Source: JACMNW01 sp963708425 (lineage in GTDB: Bacteria > Pseudomonadota > Alphaproteobacteria > Rhodobacterales > Rhodobacteraceae). From it: DNA of 64,000 nucleotides. Location: the NCBI GenBank assembly GCA_963708425.1, contig OY970206.1:2790001-2854000 (forward strand), read 5' to 3'. The notes beneath the pieces are model-generated. The model did no database searches. It was given only the letters and a program-made list of their open reading frames with translations, and was not told the DNA's origin. The position numbers and the translations under genes were made by a program. Shown here in pieces: positions 51,114 to 59,565 of this stretch (its first letter is position 1; each line of letters starts with the position of its first letter).

Positions 51114-52133
51114 TTAACCCCGACGCCCGCCGCGCCGTTCGCGTTTGGGATCACCTGAGGTATCTCCGGTGCCGTCTGAGGCAGACGAAAAACCACCCAA
51201 GGCGCTGGTGATCGCGTCCAGTGACGGACGGTCGCCTTTCGGACGGGTTTCCAGCGCATGCCGCATGGCGCGCAGGTGATCCGGCATCGTGCCACAGCAG
51301 CCGCCGATAATGCGTGCACCAGCGTCGCGGGCGAGAACCGCATATTCGGCCATAAGATCAGGCGTGCCGTCATAGTGGATGTGGCCATCGTGATATTTTG
51401 GTATGCCCGCGTTGCCTTTGGCGATCACCGGCCGGGGGGTGCCTTGGGCCATAAAACCCAACACGGTGCGCAGAAGATCAGATGCGCCGACGCCGCAATT
51501 TGCGCCAAAAGCAATTGGCGGGTTTGGCAGTTTTTCGACCATGGTGACCATGGCGGCGGAAGTAACACCCATCATGGTGCGTCCTGCGGTATCAAAGCTC
51601 ATCGTGCCGCACCACGGCATATCGGCAAGGGCTGCCGCCTCGGCTGCGGCGCGGTATTCTTCTGGGGCCGAAATGGTTTCGATCCACAGCACGTCGGCAC
51701 CGCCAGCCTTCAGGCCTTCGGCTTGTTCGTGGAACATTTCCACTGCAAGTTCATGGGTTAGCGGGCCAACAGGCACCATTATTTCGCCCGTTGGGCCGAC
51801 CGAACCGGCCACCACAACGGAGCGGCCAGCGGCATCGGCAATTTCGCGGCCCAAGCTGGCGGCGATGCGGTTCAGTTCGTGAACACGGTCCTGGAAGCCG
51901 TGAAGTTTAAGGCGACTGGCGTTGCCGCCGAATGAATTGGTCAGGAATATATCTGACCCGGCATCGACAGCACCTTTGTACAGGGCGCGGATATTGTCGG
52001 GTTGTTCGATGTTCCACATTTCGGGCGGTTCGCCCGACGATAAGCCCATATTGAACAGATTGGTGCCAGTAGCCCCGTCGGCCATGAGCCAATCATTCTT
52101 GGCAAGAAGCGTTGTCAGCAGATCGGTGGTCAT
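51114..52133 (-). CDS. Homocysteine/betaine S-methyltransferase family protein
   Basis: A 339-residue TIM-barrel methyltransferase with zinc-ligand cysteines in FGANCGVGASD and GGCCGTMPDH, plus the start motif WLMADGATGTNLFNMG and FLTNSFGGNASRL. In Rhodobacterales this family (Bmt) works with a corrinoid protein, and one is encoded 2 kb away on the same strand. It may use glycine betaine or another methyl donor to methylate homocysteine or the corrinoid. ATG 52133 is preceded by GAGG at 8 bases. The C-terminal tail (RERRGGRRG) is unusually basic. Confidence 0.87.
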   Translation of the reverse strand: MTTDLLTTLLAKNDWLMADGATGTNLFNMGLSSGEPPEMWNIEQPDNIRALYKGAVDAGSDIFLTNSFGGNASRLKLHGFQDRVHELNRIAASLGREIADAAGRSVVVAGSVGPTGEIMVPVGPLTHELAVEMFHEQAEGLKAGGADVLWIETISAPEEYRAAAEAAALADMPWCGTMSFDTAGRTMMGVTSAAMVTMVEKLPNPPIAFGANCGVGASDLLRTVLGFMAQGTPRPVIAKGNAGIPKYHDGHIHYDGTPDLMAEYAVLARDAGARIIGGCCGTMPDHLRAMRHALETRPKGDRPSLDAITSALGGFSSASDGTGDTSGDPKRERRGGRRG

Positions 52134-52338
52134 CGGGTATCCTCGGGGTCGGCGGGGTAGTTCACGCCTCCGTGTGCCACGCGAGCGCGCCAGAGGCAAT
52201 TTCATATTGCTCATGATGATGATGCAGGCGGGGCCGCAACCGGCGGCGATGGGATTGGCCGTGCTTGACACTTGGGAGGCCAAAACGCTGGGCTTCGTTC
52301 GATGGCTTCAGTCGAGCTTATGGAGCACGGCGGCGCGA

Positions 52339-52370
52339 AAGGAAAAGGCCACCCAAGTTGGGTGGCCTGC
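52339..52370 (-). terminator. Terminator downstream of the DUF1476 gene
   Basis: On the minus strand GGCCACCC-AACTT-GGGTGGCC forms an 8-bp stem with TTTTCCTTT after it, starting about 20 bases beyond the DUF1476 stop. Confidence 0.85.
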
Positions 52371-52391
52371 CATCGGCGACGGGGCTGGTTT

Positions 52392-52706
52392 TCAGAACTC
52401 GTCCATCAGTTGCGTTTTGGCCTGCACGAGCAGATCAGTCAGTTTGGCGCGGATATCGTCGGCGCTGGCGTGACCCGCCAGATCGGCGGCAACCTTGCGC
52501 ACTACGTCTTCGACGCCCGCCTCTTCGAAATCGGCCTGGACGACGCTCATTGCATAAGCGGCGGCGTCTTCGCCGGTTTTGCCAAGCAGGTCAGCCGCCC
52601 AAAGGCCCAGCAGTTTATTGCGGCGTGCCTCGGCGCGGAACTGCATATCGGCGTCATGGGCGAATTTGGACTCAAATGCTCGTTCGCGGTCGTCGAATGT
52701 GGACAT
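52392..52706 (-). CDS. DUF1476 protein, ATP synthase zeta-subunit type
   Basis: A 104-residue helical protein: STFDDRERAFESKFAHDADMQFRAEARRNKLLGLWAADLLG, then YAMSVVQADFEEAGVEDVV. DUF1476 proteins include the zeta subunit of Paracoccus-type alphaproteobacteria, a natural inhibitor of the F1FO-ATPase in the ATP-hydrolysing direction; the N-terminal stretch inserts into the catalytic core. In others a full inhibitory activity is not shown. Divergent from purC and ended by a strong hairpin. Confidence 0.86.
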   Translation of the reverse strand: MSTFDDRERAFESKFAHDADMQFRAEARRNKLLGLWAADLLGKTGEDAAAYAMSVVQADFEEAGVEDVVRKVAADLAGHASADDIRAKLTDLLVQAKTQLMDEF

Positions 52707-52878
52707 CGGCGGCTTCCTTTGTGGTCAGTATGGTTGCCCACCATATGCCCTTCCGGGCCTCATCGTGCAAGGGGTGGCTGCGATTGCCTTGCGGGGCAGG
52801 CCCGGTTGGCATATTGCTGCAACAAAGACTGATCGGGGCGCTTTGACTGCCCCGTTTGGCCATTCGATCGGAGAATTC

Positions 52879-53640
52879 ATGGCGCGGCGCAAGAAGGTTT
52901 ACGAAGGCAAGGCCAAGATCTTGTATGAAGGGCCGGAGCCTGGAACCTTGATCCAGTATTTCAAGGATGACGGGATCGCCAGCGGTGCCGCCACGTCGAT
53001 TGCCGTGGATGGCAAGGGTGTGCTGAACAACCGCTTGTCGGAATTTTTCATGGCCGGGCTGAACAGCATAGGAGTGCCGACGCATTTCATTCGGCGTGTC
53101 AACATGCGCGAACAACTGGTGCGGATGGCCGAGATTATTCCGCTGGAAATCGTCGTGCGCAATTTTGCGGCCGGCGAGCTGTCAACGCGGCTTGGCATTC
53201 CGGAAGGCACACCGTTGCCGAGGCCGATTGTCGAATACTACTTCAAGGATGACAAACTGGGCTGCCCCTTGGTCGCCGAGGAACATATCGTCGCTTTTGG
53301 CTGGGCCAATCAGCAAGACCTTGATGATGTGGTCGCCCTTGCGCTGCGGGTGAACGACTTTTTGTCGGGCGTGATGATGGGTGTGGGCATTCGGCTGGCC
53401 GATTTCCGCATCGAGGTAGGCCGTATTTGGGAAGGCGATTTCATGCGCCTGATCGTGGCGGACGAAATTAGTCCGGACAGTTGCCGGTTGTGGGACATGC
53501 GCGGCAACGAGGCCAGCGAACGCGACGGCATCCCGCGCGAGCCGGGCCCGCTGCCGGATGTTTACACCGAACTGGCGCGACGTTTGGGGGTGTTGCCGTC
53601 GAACGTGACGCACACCACCAAGCCTACGTTGATAAATTGA
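52879..53640 (+). CDS. purC: Phosphoribosylaminoimidazole-succinocarboxamide synthase
   Basis: A 253-residue SAICAR synthetase of purine synthesis (ATP-dependent joining of CAIR and aspartate). Motifs: KKVYEGKAKILYEG, FKDDGIASGAA, IPLEIVVRNFAAGELSTRLG, PIVEYYFKDDKLGCPLV, RLADFRIEVGRIWEGDFMRLIVADEISPDSCRLWD. ATG 52879 follows GGAG; the longer frame before it is not coding. purS follows 16 bases after its stop. Confidence 0.95.
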   Translation: MARRKKVYEGKAKILYEGPEPGTLIQYFKDDGIASGAATSIAVDGKGVLNNRLSEFFMAGLNSIGVPTHFIRRVNMREQLVRMAEIIPLEIVVRNFAAGELSTRLGIPEGTPLPRPIVEYYFKDDKLGCPLVAEEHIVAFGWANQQDLDDVVALALRVNDFLSGVMMGVGIRLADFRIEVGRIWEGDFMRLIVADEISPDSCRLWDMRGNEASERDGIPREPGPLPDVYTELARRLGVLPSNVTHTTKPTLIN

Positions 53641-53656
53641 AGAAAGGCCTGATCCG

Positions 53657-53896
53657 ATGAAAGCCCGCGTGCATGTTATGTTGAAAGATGGCGTTCTGGA
53701 CCCGCAGGGTGAAGCGGTGCGTCATGCGCTGGGCACGCTGGGGTTTGGCGGTGTGCAGGCTGTGCGGCAGGGCAAGGTGATCGAGTTGGATTTGGCCGGA
53801 TCGGACAAATCGACAGCGGAGGCCGAGGTGCGGGCGATGTGCGAGCGGTTGTTGGCCAACACGGTGATCGAGAAATTCAGTATCGAGATCGTTTGA
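53657..53896 (+). CDS. purS: Phosphoribosylformylglycinamidine synthase, PurS subunit
   Basis: A 79-residue protein: ARVHVMLKDGVLDPQGEAVRHALGTLGFGGVQAVRQGKVIELDL is a standard PurS. PurS joins PurL and PurQ in the FGAM synthase complex and carries ammonia between them. PurQ is the next gene on the same strand, but an antisense Hint-domain gene of about 1 kb separates them. Confidence 0.95.
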   Translation: MKARVHVMLKDGVLDPQGEAVRHALGTLGFGGVQAVRQGKVIELDLAGSDKSTAEAEVRAMCERLLANTVIEKFSIEIV

Positions 53897-53903
53897 GGGT
53901 CGG

Positions 53904-54917
53904 TTAGGCTGCGGTCTGTAGTTGTTTCGCAAGCACTTGGGACTCGTAGCTGCGCAAAGATCTGCAATTGTCGCTGCGGGCCATCAGATCATTGTCGGCA
54001 AGTGTCTCCACCGACCCTAGAAGGTTCGCAACATCATCTGGGTTGAGCGAAATCAAGCCCCGCTCGCCAAGTTGAAATCTTTCGGTTGCTAGCCCGTTCG
54101 ACCAGATCAGTTCGTGCTGATCGAACAGCAGATGAAAATATTCAATCGGGTTTGCGGCGTATGTTCGGCTTGATACTGTCGACGACAGATGCCCCGCCGG
54201 CACCAGAACCTCTTCACAGCCAAAGAAAAGCTCGACCTGCCAGCCTGTCAACGCAATGCGATGCTGGGGTGAAAGGCCAAGCGGGGTATGTGGCAATCCG
54301 GGGCCGAAATGATCGGCGTCAATCATCACAGGGCGCAGATTGGGGTAAAGGAGCACTTCGATCGTGCTGACAACGCGGCTGCCGATCCAACGCAGCGGGA
54401 TCGGCTCGCCCGTGGTGTTCAGCACCAAATCTCCGGCCTTCAGCGTTTCAATTGAACGTTCGCCAGATGGTGTGCCTATCAGCGTGCCGCGCAGAAAACA
54501 GACCAGAATCGGGCCAGTGGTGCCGACATTGCCGATCGTGTGAGCGCCGTTAGGAAAGGCAGACATAGTGGCAAGGCTGGTGGTGCCGTTGGTCAGAAAG
54601 AAAAAGCGCTGCCCGGTTGACAGGGTGACGACGACAATTTGCTGCCCGCGAAGATCGAAGCCGTTCACGTTGGCCAGCTTGTTCGTCAAGGGCAGAGTGC
54701 CAGAAAACTGCACGGTAAAATTCAAAGTAACGCCATTGACTATGACTTGCGTGTCAGGGTCGGCGAGCCCGCCGTTGTAATCCAGCTGGATGTCACCGCT
54801 TGCACCGGAGGTGAATGTAAGCAGCGTTGTGGGCGTGGTTGACGTGCCCTGCACGTTGAGCGCGGCATTGTTGGCCGAACTACTGTCGCCTCTGGCATAA
54901 AAACTGATCTCGGTCAT
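53904..54917 (-). CDS. Hint-domain (Hedgehog/intein) protein
   Basis: A 337-residue protein of two parts. The first 140 residues are a low-complexity, Thr/Ser/Asn-rich beta region (TSTTPTTLLTFTSGASGDIQLDYNGG) with no signal peptide. The second is a Hint domain starting at the cysteine of LVCFLRGTLIGTPSGERSIETLKAGDLVLNTTGEPIPLRWIG, with the TxxH-like HTPLGLSPQHRIAL. Such Hint proteins of Rhodobacterales are thought to be self-processing, perhaps exported, and are usually of unknown role. It lies opposite to and between purS and purQ. Confidence 0.85.
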   Translation of the reverse strand: MTEISFYARGDSSSANNAALNVQGTSTTPTTLLTFTSGASGDIQLDYNGGLADPDTQVIVNGVTLNFTVQFSGTLPLTNKLANVNGFDLRGQQIVVVTLSTGQRFFFLTNGTTSLATMSAFPNGAHTIGNVGTTGPILVCFLRGTLIGTPSGERSIETLKAGDLVLNTTGEPIPLRWIGSRVVSTIEVLLYPNLRPVMIDADHFGPGLPHTPLGLSPQHRIALTGWQVELFFGCEEVLVPAGHLSSTVSSRTYAANPIEYFHLLFDQHELIWSNGLATERFQLGERGLISLNPDDVANLLGSVETLADNDLMARSDNCRSLRSYESQVLAKQLQTAA

Positions 54918-55240
54918 GGTCTGAGTTTGCCCCTGCCACAGTTGATACCTGCGTTTTCGTCGTTAATCAGGAAGAAGCCAGCAAATCGATATACTGGCCC
55001 GTGATCGTGAGCCATACGGAATTAACTATGTCTGGGAATGTGTGTTGGTTGGGACAAAATTCCGGCATATCCGGGGCATTTGATAACCGGCATGGCAAGT
55101 ACCGACGGGTAGACCCACACCGCGTTATTTCTGTTTGCAGGTGCTTGAGTGGATATTTTTGCTGCGTTGGATAACCGGGGCTGGAACGGAACCGCAGCGT
55201 GCGTTATGCGAATTGCACGCCGTTTGTGAGGGATACTGCC
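54918..55240. other. Intergenic region between the Hint-domain gene and purQ
   Basis: About 320 bases that hold the Hint gene's minus-strand start region and the purQ promoter. GTGAGGG lies 9 bases before the purQ ATG. No RNA fold, riboswitch or repeat was recognised; purine (PurR-type or guanine riboswitch) motifs were looked for and not seen. Confidence 0.45.
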
Positions 55241-55906
55241 ATGAAAGCCGCTGTCATTACCTTTCCAGGATCGAACTGTGACCGTGATCTGGTCGTTGCC
55301 TTTGATGCGGCGGGGTTCAATACGGTCCGTGTTTGGCACAAGGACACAGCGATGCCTGCCGGGGTGGACGTTGTTGGTATTCCGGGTGGGTTTTCGTTCG
55401 GCGATTACCTGCGCTGTGGCGCGATTGCGGCGCGGTCACCGATTGCAGCGGCGATCCATGCCCATGCGGCGCGCGGCGGCTATGTTTTGGGGATTTGCAA
55501 CGGCTTTCAGGTATTGACCGAGACAGGGTTGCTGCCCGGTGCCTTGATGCGGAATTCAGGTTTGAAGTTTGTCTGCAAGGTTGTTGGCTTGCGGGTGGGG
55601 GCGACAACTGATTTCACCTCGGCCTACGGTGTGGGGGCCGAGATACGTCTGCCGGTGGCACATCACGATGGTAATTACACCGCAGATGCGGAAACCTTGG
55701 CGCGGCTGGAGGGCGAAGGGCGGATTGCGTTTCGCTATACCGACAACCCGAATGGCGCGATGAATGACATTGCCGGGATCGTGTCGGACAACCGGCGCGT
55801 GTTAGGTTTGATGCCGCATCCGGAACGGGCGGTTGATGCAACGCTTGGCGGCACGGATGGCGCGGGTGTATTCCGGTCTTTGATGGGCGGGATGGCGCTG
55901 GCCTAG
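55241..55906 (+). CDS. purQ: Phosphoribosylformylglycinamidine synthase, PurQ subunit
   Basis: A 221-residue class I glutamine amidotransferase: KAAVITFPGSNCDRDLVVAF start, FSFGDYLRCGAIAARSPI, nucleophile cysteine in GYVLGICNGFQVLTETGLLPGAL, and closing GLMPHPERAVDATLGGTDG with the catalytic histidine and glutamate. It supplies ammonia to PurL in purine synthesis. ATG 55241 begins at the conserved region. It ends 46 bases before the sensor kinase gene. Confidence 0.95.
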   Translation: MKAAVITFPGSNCDRDLVVAFDAAGFNTVRVWHKDTAMPAGVDVVGIPGGFSFGDYLRCGAIAARSPIAAAIHAHAARGGYVLGICNGFQVLTETGLLPGALMRNSGLKFVCKVVGLRVGATTDFTSAYGVGAEIRLPVAHHDGNYTADAETLARLEGEGRIAFRYTDNPNGAMNDIAGIVSDNRRVLGLMPHPERAVDATLGGTDGAGVFRSLMGGMALA

Positions 55907-55952
55907 GGGGGTAGTCCTTGAGGCGGCGCTTGACGGGCCGTAAACTTGGGGC

Positions 55953-57716
55953 ATGACGGAGGTTGAAGCCGAAGATTTAGTATCAGACTTGCCGCAAGGC
56001 ATGTCTTGGCGCGCGAAAGTGGTGATAGCCATTTTGGTGCTATTTGCCGTTGCGGTTGTGCTGACGACCAACCGCTGGCTGTCCGATCGCTTTACCGATA
56101 CGACACGCAATCGGGCAGAGCTGCGACTCGCGCTTTATTCCGGCAATATGATTTCAGAATTGCAGCGCACGGCAGTGGTGCCGCTGCTGTTGGCGCGCGA
56201 TCCGGAGTTGATCCGTGCGTTGAGCGTTGGAGATTATTCCGGCACATCGGCGCGGCTGATCTCTTTTCAGGATGAGATTGGTGCCGCGTCGATTTTGCTG
56301 CTGGATGGCGAGGGGCGGACAGTTGGGGCGACCAATCGCAACCTGCTTGGCACCGGGCATGCAGCTGATGGTGCATTTGTTGACGCGTTGCGCACCAAAG
56401 AGACGGTCTTCACGGTTACAAAAACCGAGACTGGGTCGCATGAGTTTACCTATTCGCGCGCAATCCAATCTGAGGGCAAGGCGATTGGGGTAATCGTGGT
56501 TGCCGCCGATCTGATGAAGTATGAACGCGCCTGGGCTGGTTTGCAGGATGCCGTTTTGGTGACCGACAGCGAAGGCACGGTGTTGCTATCCACCGAGGTT
56601 AGCTGGCGTGGGTTGCCATTAGGCGAGGCGTTGGCGTCAACCGATGCGCCGACCGCGATTGGCCGGGCCTTGCAGGCGACGACGGATTGGGCACAAAAGG
56701 CGCCTGATGCCTATGTTGGTGGCGAAGCGGTGATGAAAACCGAAGCGCGAGTGCCGTTCAGGGGGTGGCGTCTGGTGACGTTTACCGCCTACGATTCCGT
56801 GCGCGAGCGGGTGAACGGCGTTTTGGCACTGGAGATCATGGGTTTTGCCATTCTGGCGGCACTGACGTTTTACCTTTTGTCACGCCGGGCATGGTCACGG
56901 TCCATAGGGTTTCAGAAGGAATCTGCGGAGTTGCGGCTGCTGAATGCGCGGTTGCAGCGTGAAGTGGCGCAGCGTGAGAAGGCGCAGAAAGACTTGGAGG
57001 TTGCCGAGTTGACACTGGCGCAATCATCAAAGCTGGCGGCGCTGGGCGAGATGTCGGCGGCGGTCAGCCATGAGTTGAACCAGCCTTTGGCGGCTATGAA
57101 AACCTATCTGGCGGGGGCGAGGCTGTTGTTGCAGCGCAAGCGCCCCGAAGAGGCATTGTCATCCTTTCAGCGGATTGATGATCTGATTGAACGGATGGGC
57201 GCGATTACCCGGCAGTTGAAATCCTACGCGCGCAAGGGCGGCGAGGCGTTTGAGCCGGTGGATATGCGGGCTTGTGTTTCATCGGCGCTGTCGATGATGG
57301 AGCCACAGTTAAAGCTGCGCGTGGTGCGCATTACCCGCACATTGCCGCGCCAACCGGTGATTGTGAACGCAGATCGGTTGCGGTTGGAACAGGTTATTAT
57401 CAACCTGTTGCGCAATGCGCTGGACGCGACCAAGGAAAGCGATGTGCCGCAGATCGACATCCTGTTGTCGGCGGGCGAAAGTGCGGTTCTGTCGGTGCGC
57501 GACAATGGGCACGGGATTGTCGATCTGGATAACCTGTTCGAGCCATTTTACACGACGAAGAAACCTGGCGAGGGGGTCGGGCTAGGATTGGCCATATCCT
57601 CGGGCATCGTCACAGATCTGGGCGGGCGGTTGATTGCGCGCAACAGCGATGAGGGCGGGGCCGTGTTTGAAGTACAGTTGCCCCTGATGGGCAAAGAAGT
57701 TGAAGCAGCAGAATGA
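55953..57716 (+). CDS. DctB-type sensor histidine kinase
   Basis: A 587-residue inner-membrane kinase. Membrane segments at about 24-42 and 292-312 flank a periplasmic sensory region of about 250 residues of double-PAS style. A coiled-coil segment leads to the H-box SAAVSHELNQPLAAMKTYLAGARLL with phospho-accepting H373, then N-box (IINLLRNALDATKES), and G-boxes SVRDNGHGI and GVGLGLAISSGI. The layout matches DctB kinases of C4-dicarboxylate uptake. The next gene, a DctD-type regulator, starts 7 bases after its stop. No dctPQM transporter is in the window. Confidence 0.88.
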   Translation: MTEVEAEDLVSDLPQGMSWRAKVVIAILVLFAVAVVLTTNRWLSDRFTDTTRNRAELRLALYSGNMISELQRTAVVPLLLARDPELIRALSVGDYSGTSARLISFQDEIGAASILLLDGEGRTVGATNRNLLGTGHAADGAFVDALRTKETVFTVTKTETGSHEFTYSRAIQSEGKAIGVIVVAADLMKYERAWAGLQDAVLVTDSEGTVLLSTEVSWRGLPLGEALASTDAPTAIGRALQATTDWAQKAPDAYVGGEAVMKTEARVPFRGWRLVTFTAYDSVRERVNGVLALEIMGFAILAALTFYLLSRRAWSRSIGFQKESAELRLLNARLQREVAQREKAQKDLEVAELTLAQSSKLAALGEMSAAVSHELNQPLAAMKTYLAGARLLLQRKRPEEALSSFQRIDDLIERMGAITRQLKSYARKGGEAFEPVDMRACVSSALSMMEPQLKLRVVRITRTLPRQPVIVNADRLRLEQVIINLLRNALDATKESDVPQIDILLSAGESAVLSVRDNGHGIVDLDNLFEPFYTTKKPGEGVGLGLAISSGIVTDLGGRLIARNSDEGGAVFEVQLPLMGKEVEAAE

Positions 57717-57723
57717 GGATGTC

Positions 57724-59052
57724 ATGGCGCGTGCAATGAAAGTGGCGATAGTGGACGATGAGGCCGATATGCGCCAATCGATCAGCCAGTGGTTGGCGTT
57801 GTCAGGATTTGACACCGAAACCTATGCATCGGCTGAAGAGGCGCTGAAGGGCATCGGGGCAGAATTCCCGGGCGTCGTGGTCAGTGATATCAAGATGCCG
57901 GGGATGGACGGAATGGCGTTTTTAAAGCGCTTGATGAGCATTGATAGCGGCCTGCCCGTGATCATGATCACCGGGCATGGCGATGTGCCGATGGCGGTTG
58001 AGGCGATGCGGGTTGGCGCCTTCGATTTTCTGGAAAAGCCGTTCAACCCGGACCGGATGACGGAGCTTGCCAAGCGGGCGACGCAAACACGGCGGCTGAC
58101 GCTGGATAACCGCGCGCTCAGGCGGGAATTGTCGGACGGGTCGGTTTTGATGAAAAAGCTGATCGGTGGGTCGCCGGAAATGGACCGGCTGCGCGAAGAC
58201 ATTCTTGATCTGGGGCAGGCCGATGGGCATGTGCTTATCGATGGCGAAACTGGCACTGGCAAAACGTTGGTGGCGCATGCGCTACATGCCGTAGGGTCGC
58301 GCGCGGGGCGGAAATTCGTGACTATTTCTTGTGCCGCGTGGTCGGAAGATCAGTTGCAAGCGCGGCTGTTTGGCCCGGCAGAGGATGGCACCATTCCGTT
58401 GGTCGAAGAGGCGCGGGGCGGGACGTTGTGCCTAGAGGATATCGAGGCACTAAGCCATCCGTTGCAGTCGCGGTTGCTGACGCTGATCAACGATCAGGGC
58501 ACGCCACCGGAAACCCGAATTATCGCGATCTGCAATCAGCACGCGCCGGACACGACGCTGGAAAACGTGCTGCGGCCGGATTTGTATTACCGGCTAGGGG
58601 CGCTGACCATCGTGCTGCCGCCGTTGCGCAACCGGGGTGAGGATATTCTGACGCTGTTCACCCGGATGTCGGAACAGTTTGCCGAGGAATATGGCTGCGA
58701 AGCGCCGCAGGTCACCGCACAGGAAGCGGCACAATTGCTGCAAGCGCCGTGGCCTGGCAATGTGCGGCAGTTGGTCAATATCGCCGAACGCGCGGTGTTG
58801 CAGAACCGGCGTGGGTCGGGGTCTATTGCATCGCTGCTGATGGCCGATAACGAAGCGGCTGGGCCGACACTAACGACCGAAGGCAAGCCGCTGAAAGATT
58901 ATGTCGAGGCGTTTGAGCGGATGCTGATCGACAATACGATGCGCCGGCACAAAGGCAGCATCGTAGCGGTGATGGAAGAGCTGTGCCTGCCACGCCGGAC
59001 GTTGAACGAAAAGATGGCGAAGTACAGTTTGTCGCGGTCTGAATACGTGTGA
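57724..59052 (+). CDS. DctD/NtrC-type response regulator lacking GAFTGA
   Basis: A 442-residue regulator: receiver domain (acidic pocket DDEAD 11-15, phospho-acceptor D55 in VSDIKMPG), AAA+ domain with Walker A DGETGTGKTLVA and Walker B GGTLCLEDIEAL, and a C-terminal Fis-type helix-turn-helix (GSIVAVMEELCLPRRTLNEKMA). Between the two Walker motifs, LFGPAEDGTIPLVEEARGGT replaces the usual LFGHEKGAFTGA, so the sigma-54 contact loop is missing and activation of sigma-70-type promoters is more likely, as for Rhodobacter NtrC. ATG 57724 follows the kinase stop by 7 bases. Confidence 0.87.
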   Translation: MARAMKVAIVDDEADMRQSISQWLALSGFDTETYASAEEALKGIGAEFPGVVVSDIKMPGMDGMAFLKRLMSIDSGLPVIMITGHGDVPMAVEAMRVGAFDFLEKPFNPDRMTELAKRATQTRRLTLDNRALRRELSDGSVLMKKLIGGSPEMDRLREDILDLGQADGHVLIDGETGTGKTLVAHALHAVGSRAGRKFVTISCAAWSEDQLQARLFGPAEDGTIPLVEEARGGTLCLEDIEALSHPLQSRLLTLINDQGTPPETRIIAICNQHAPDTTLENVLRPDLYYRLGALTIVLPPLRNRGEDILTLFTRMSEQFAEEYGCEAPQVTAQEAAQLLQAPWPGNVRQLVNIAERAVLQNRRGSGSIASLLMADNEAAGPTLTTEGKPLKDYVEAFERMLIDNTMRRHKGSIVAVMEELCLPRRTLNEKMAKYSLSRSEYV

Positions 59053-59565
59053 GCAAATGCTGTTTGCGTGTCTTGTGAGATGCGCAATCAGCTGCGGCAT
59101 TTGTTTGTGACGCATTTTTCCGGAAACGGTGCCACACATTTCGCAATGTGCTTTATCGAAGCGGGTCGCGCAAAATGACCCATTGTCTTTGCGCACTCTT
59201 TGCCGATAGGGTCACCTGAAGCAGACGCGCAGCCTTGGGTTGCGCCTGCCGATGAATTCTCTGGTCTTCTGTCTGGCGCGTTTGTGTGCCGATGCGAGAT
59301 CGGTCGGATCGGCCGCAAGGCCGGGATATTGCCTACTAAGTCTTTGACAAACGTGGGCTTTTACAGGTGGACACCCGACAAGGTGCCCGGAACAGAACCG
59401 TGATGAAGTGTGCAGAGCTGACGACAGGACTGAAGGGAGCCCCAGACCGGGCCGCTTTTGCCGTTGTCACGCGCGCCATCGCCCGAACAAGCCACCACAT
59501 GCCCGCTGATCCGCCATCAGGTGTAATTCCTGTTGGGTTGGTTGGCATGGGTGCCATGGAACAAA
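59053..59565 (+). other. Long leader region upstream of rne
   Basis: About 510 bases without a gene. It contains a hairpin GCGCAGCC-TTG-GGTTGCGC (59228-59246) and a TTGACA (59344-59349) without a convincing -10. RNase E autoregulates its own mRNA through a long 5' leader in E. coli; a similar leader here is plausible but structure similarity was not established. Confidence 0.45.

Noticed and set aside
52134..52391. A cobalamin or SAM/SAH riboswitch before the homocysteine methyltransferase
   Set aside because: The region lacks the B12 box and the conserved SAM-II or SAH core sequences; no ordered fold was recognisable.
53904..54917. The Hint-domain protein as an intein-containing enzyme
   Set aside because: There is no C-terminal extein or His-Asn splice end, and the front region matches no enzyme; it is a Hint-only architecture.
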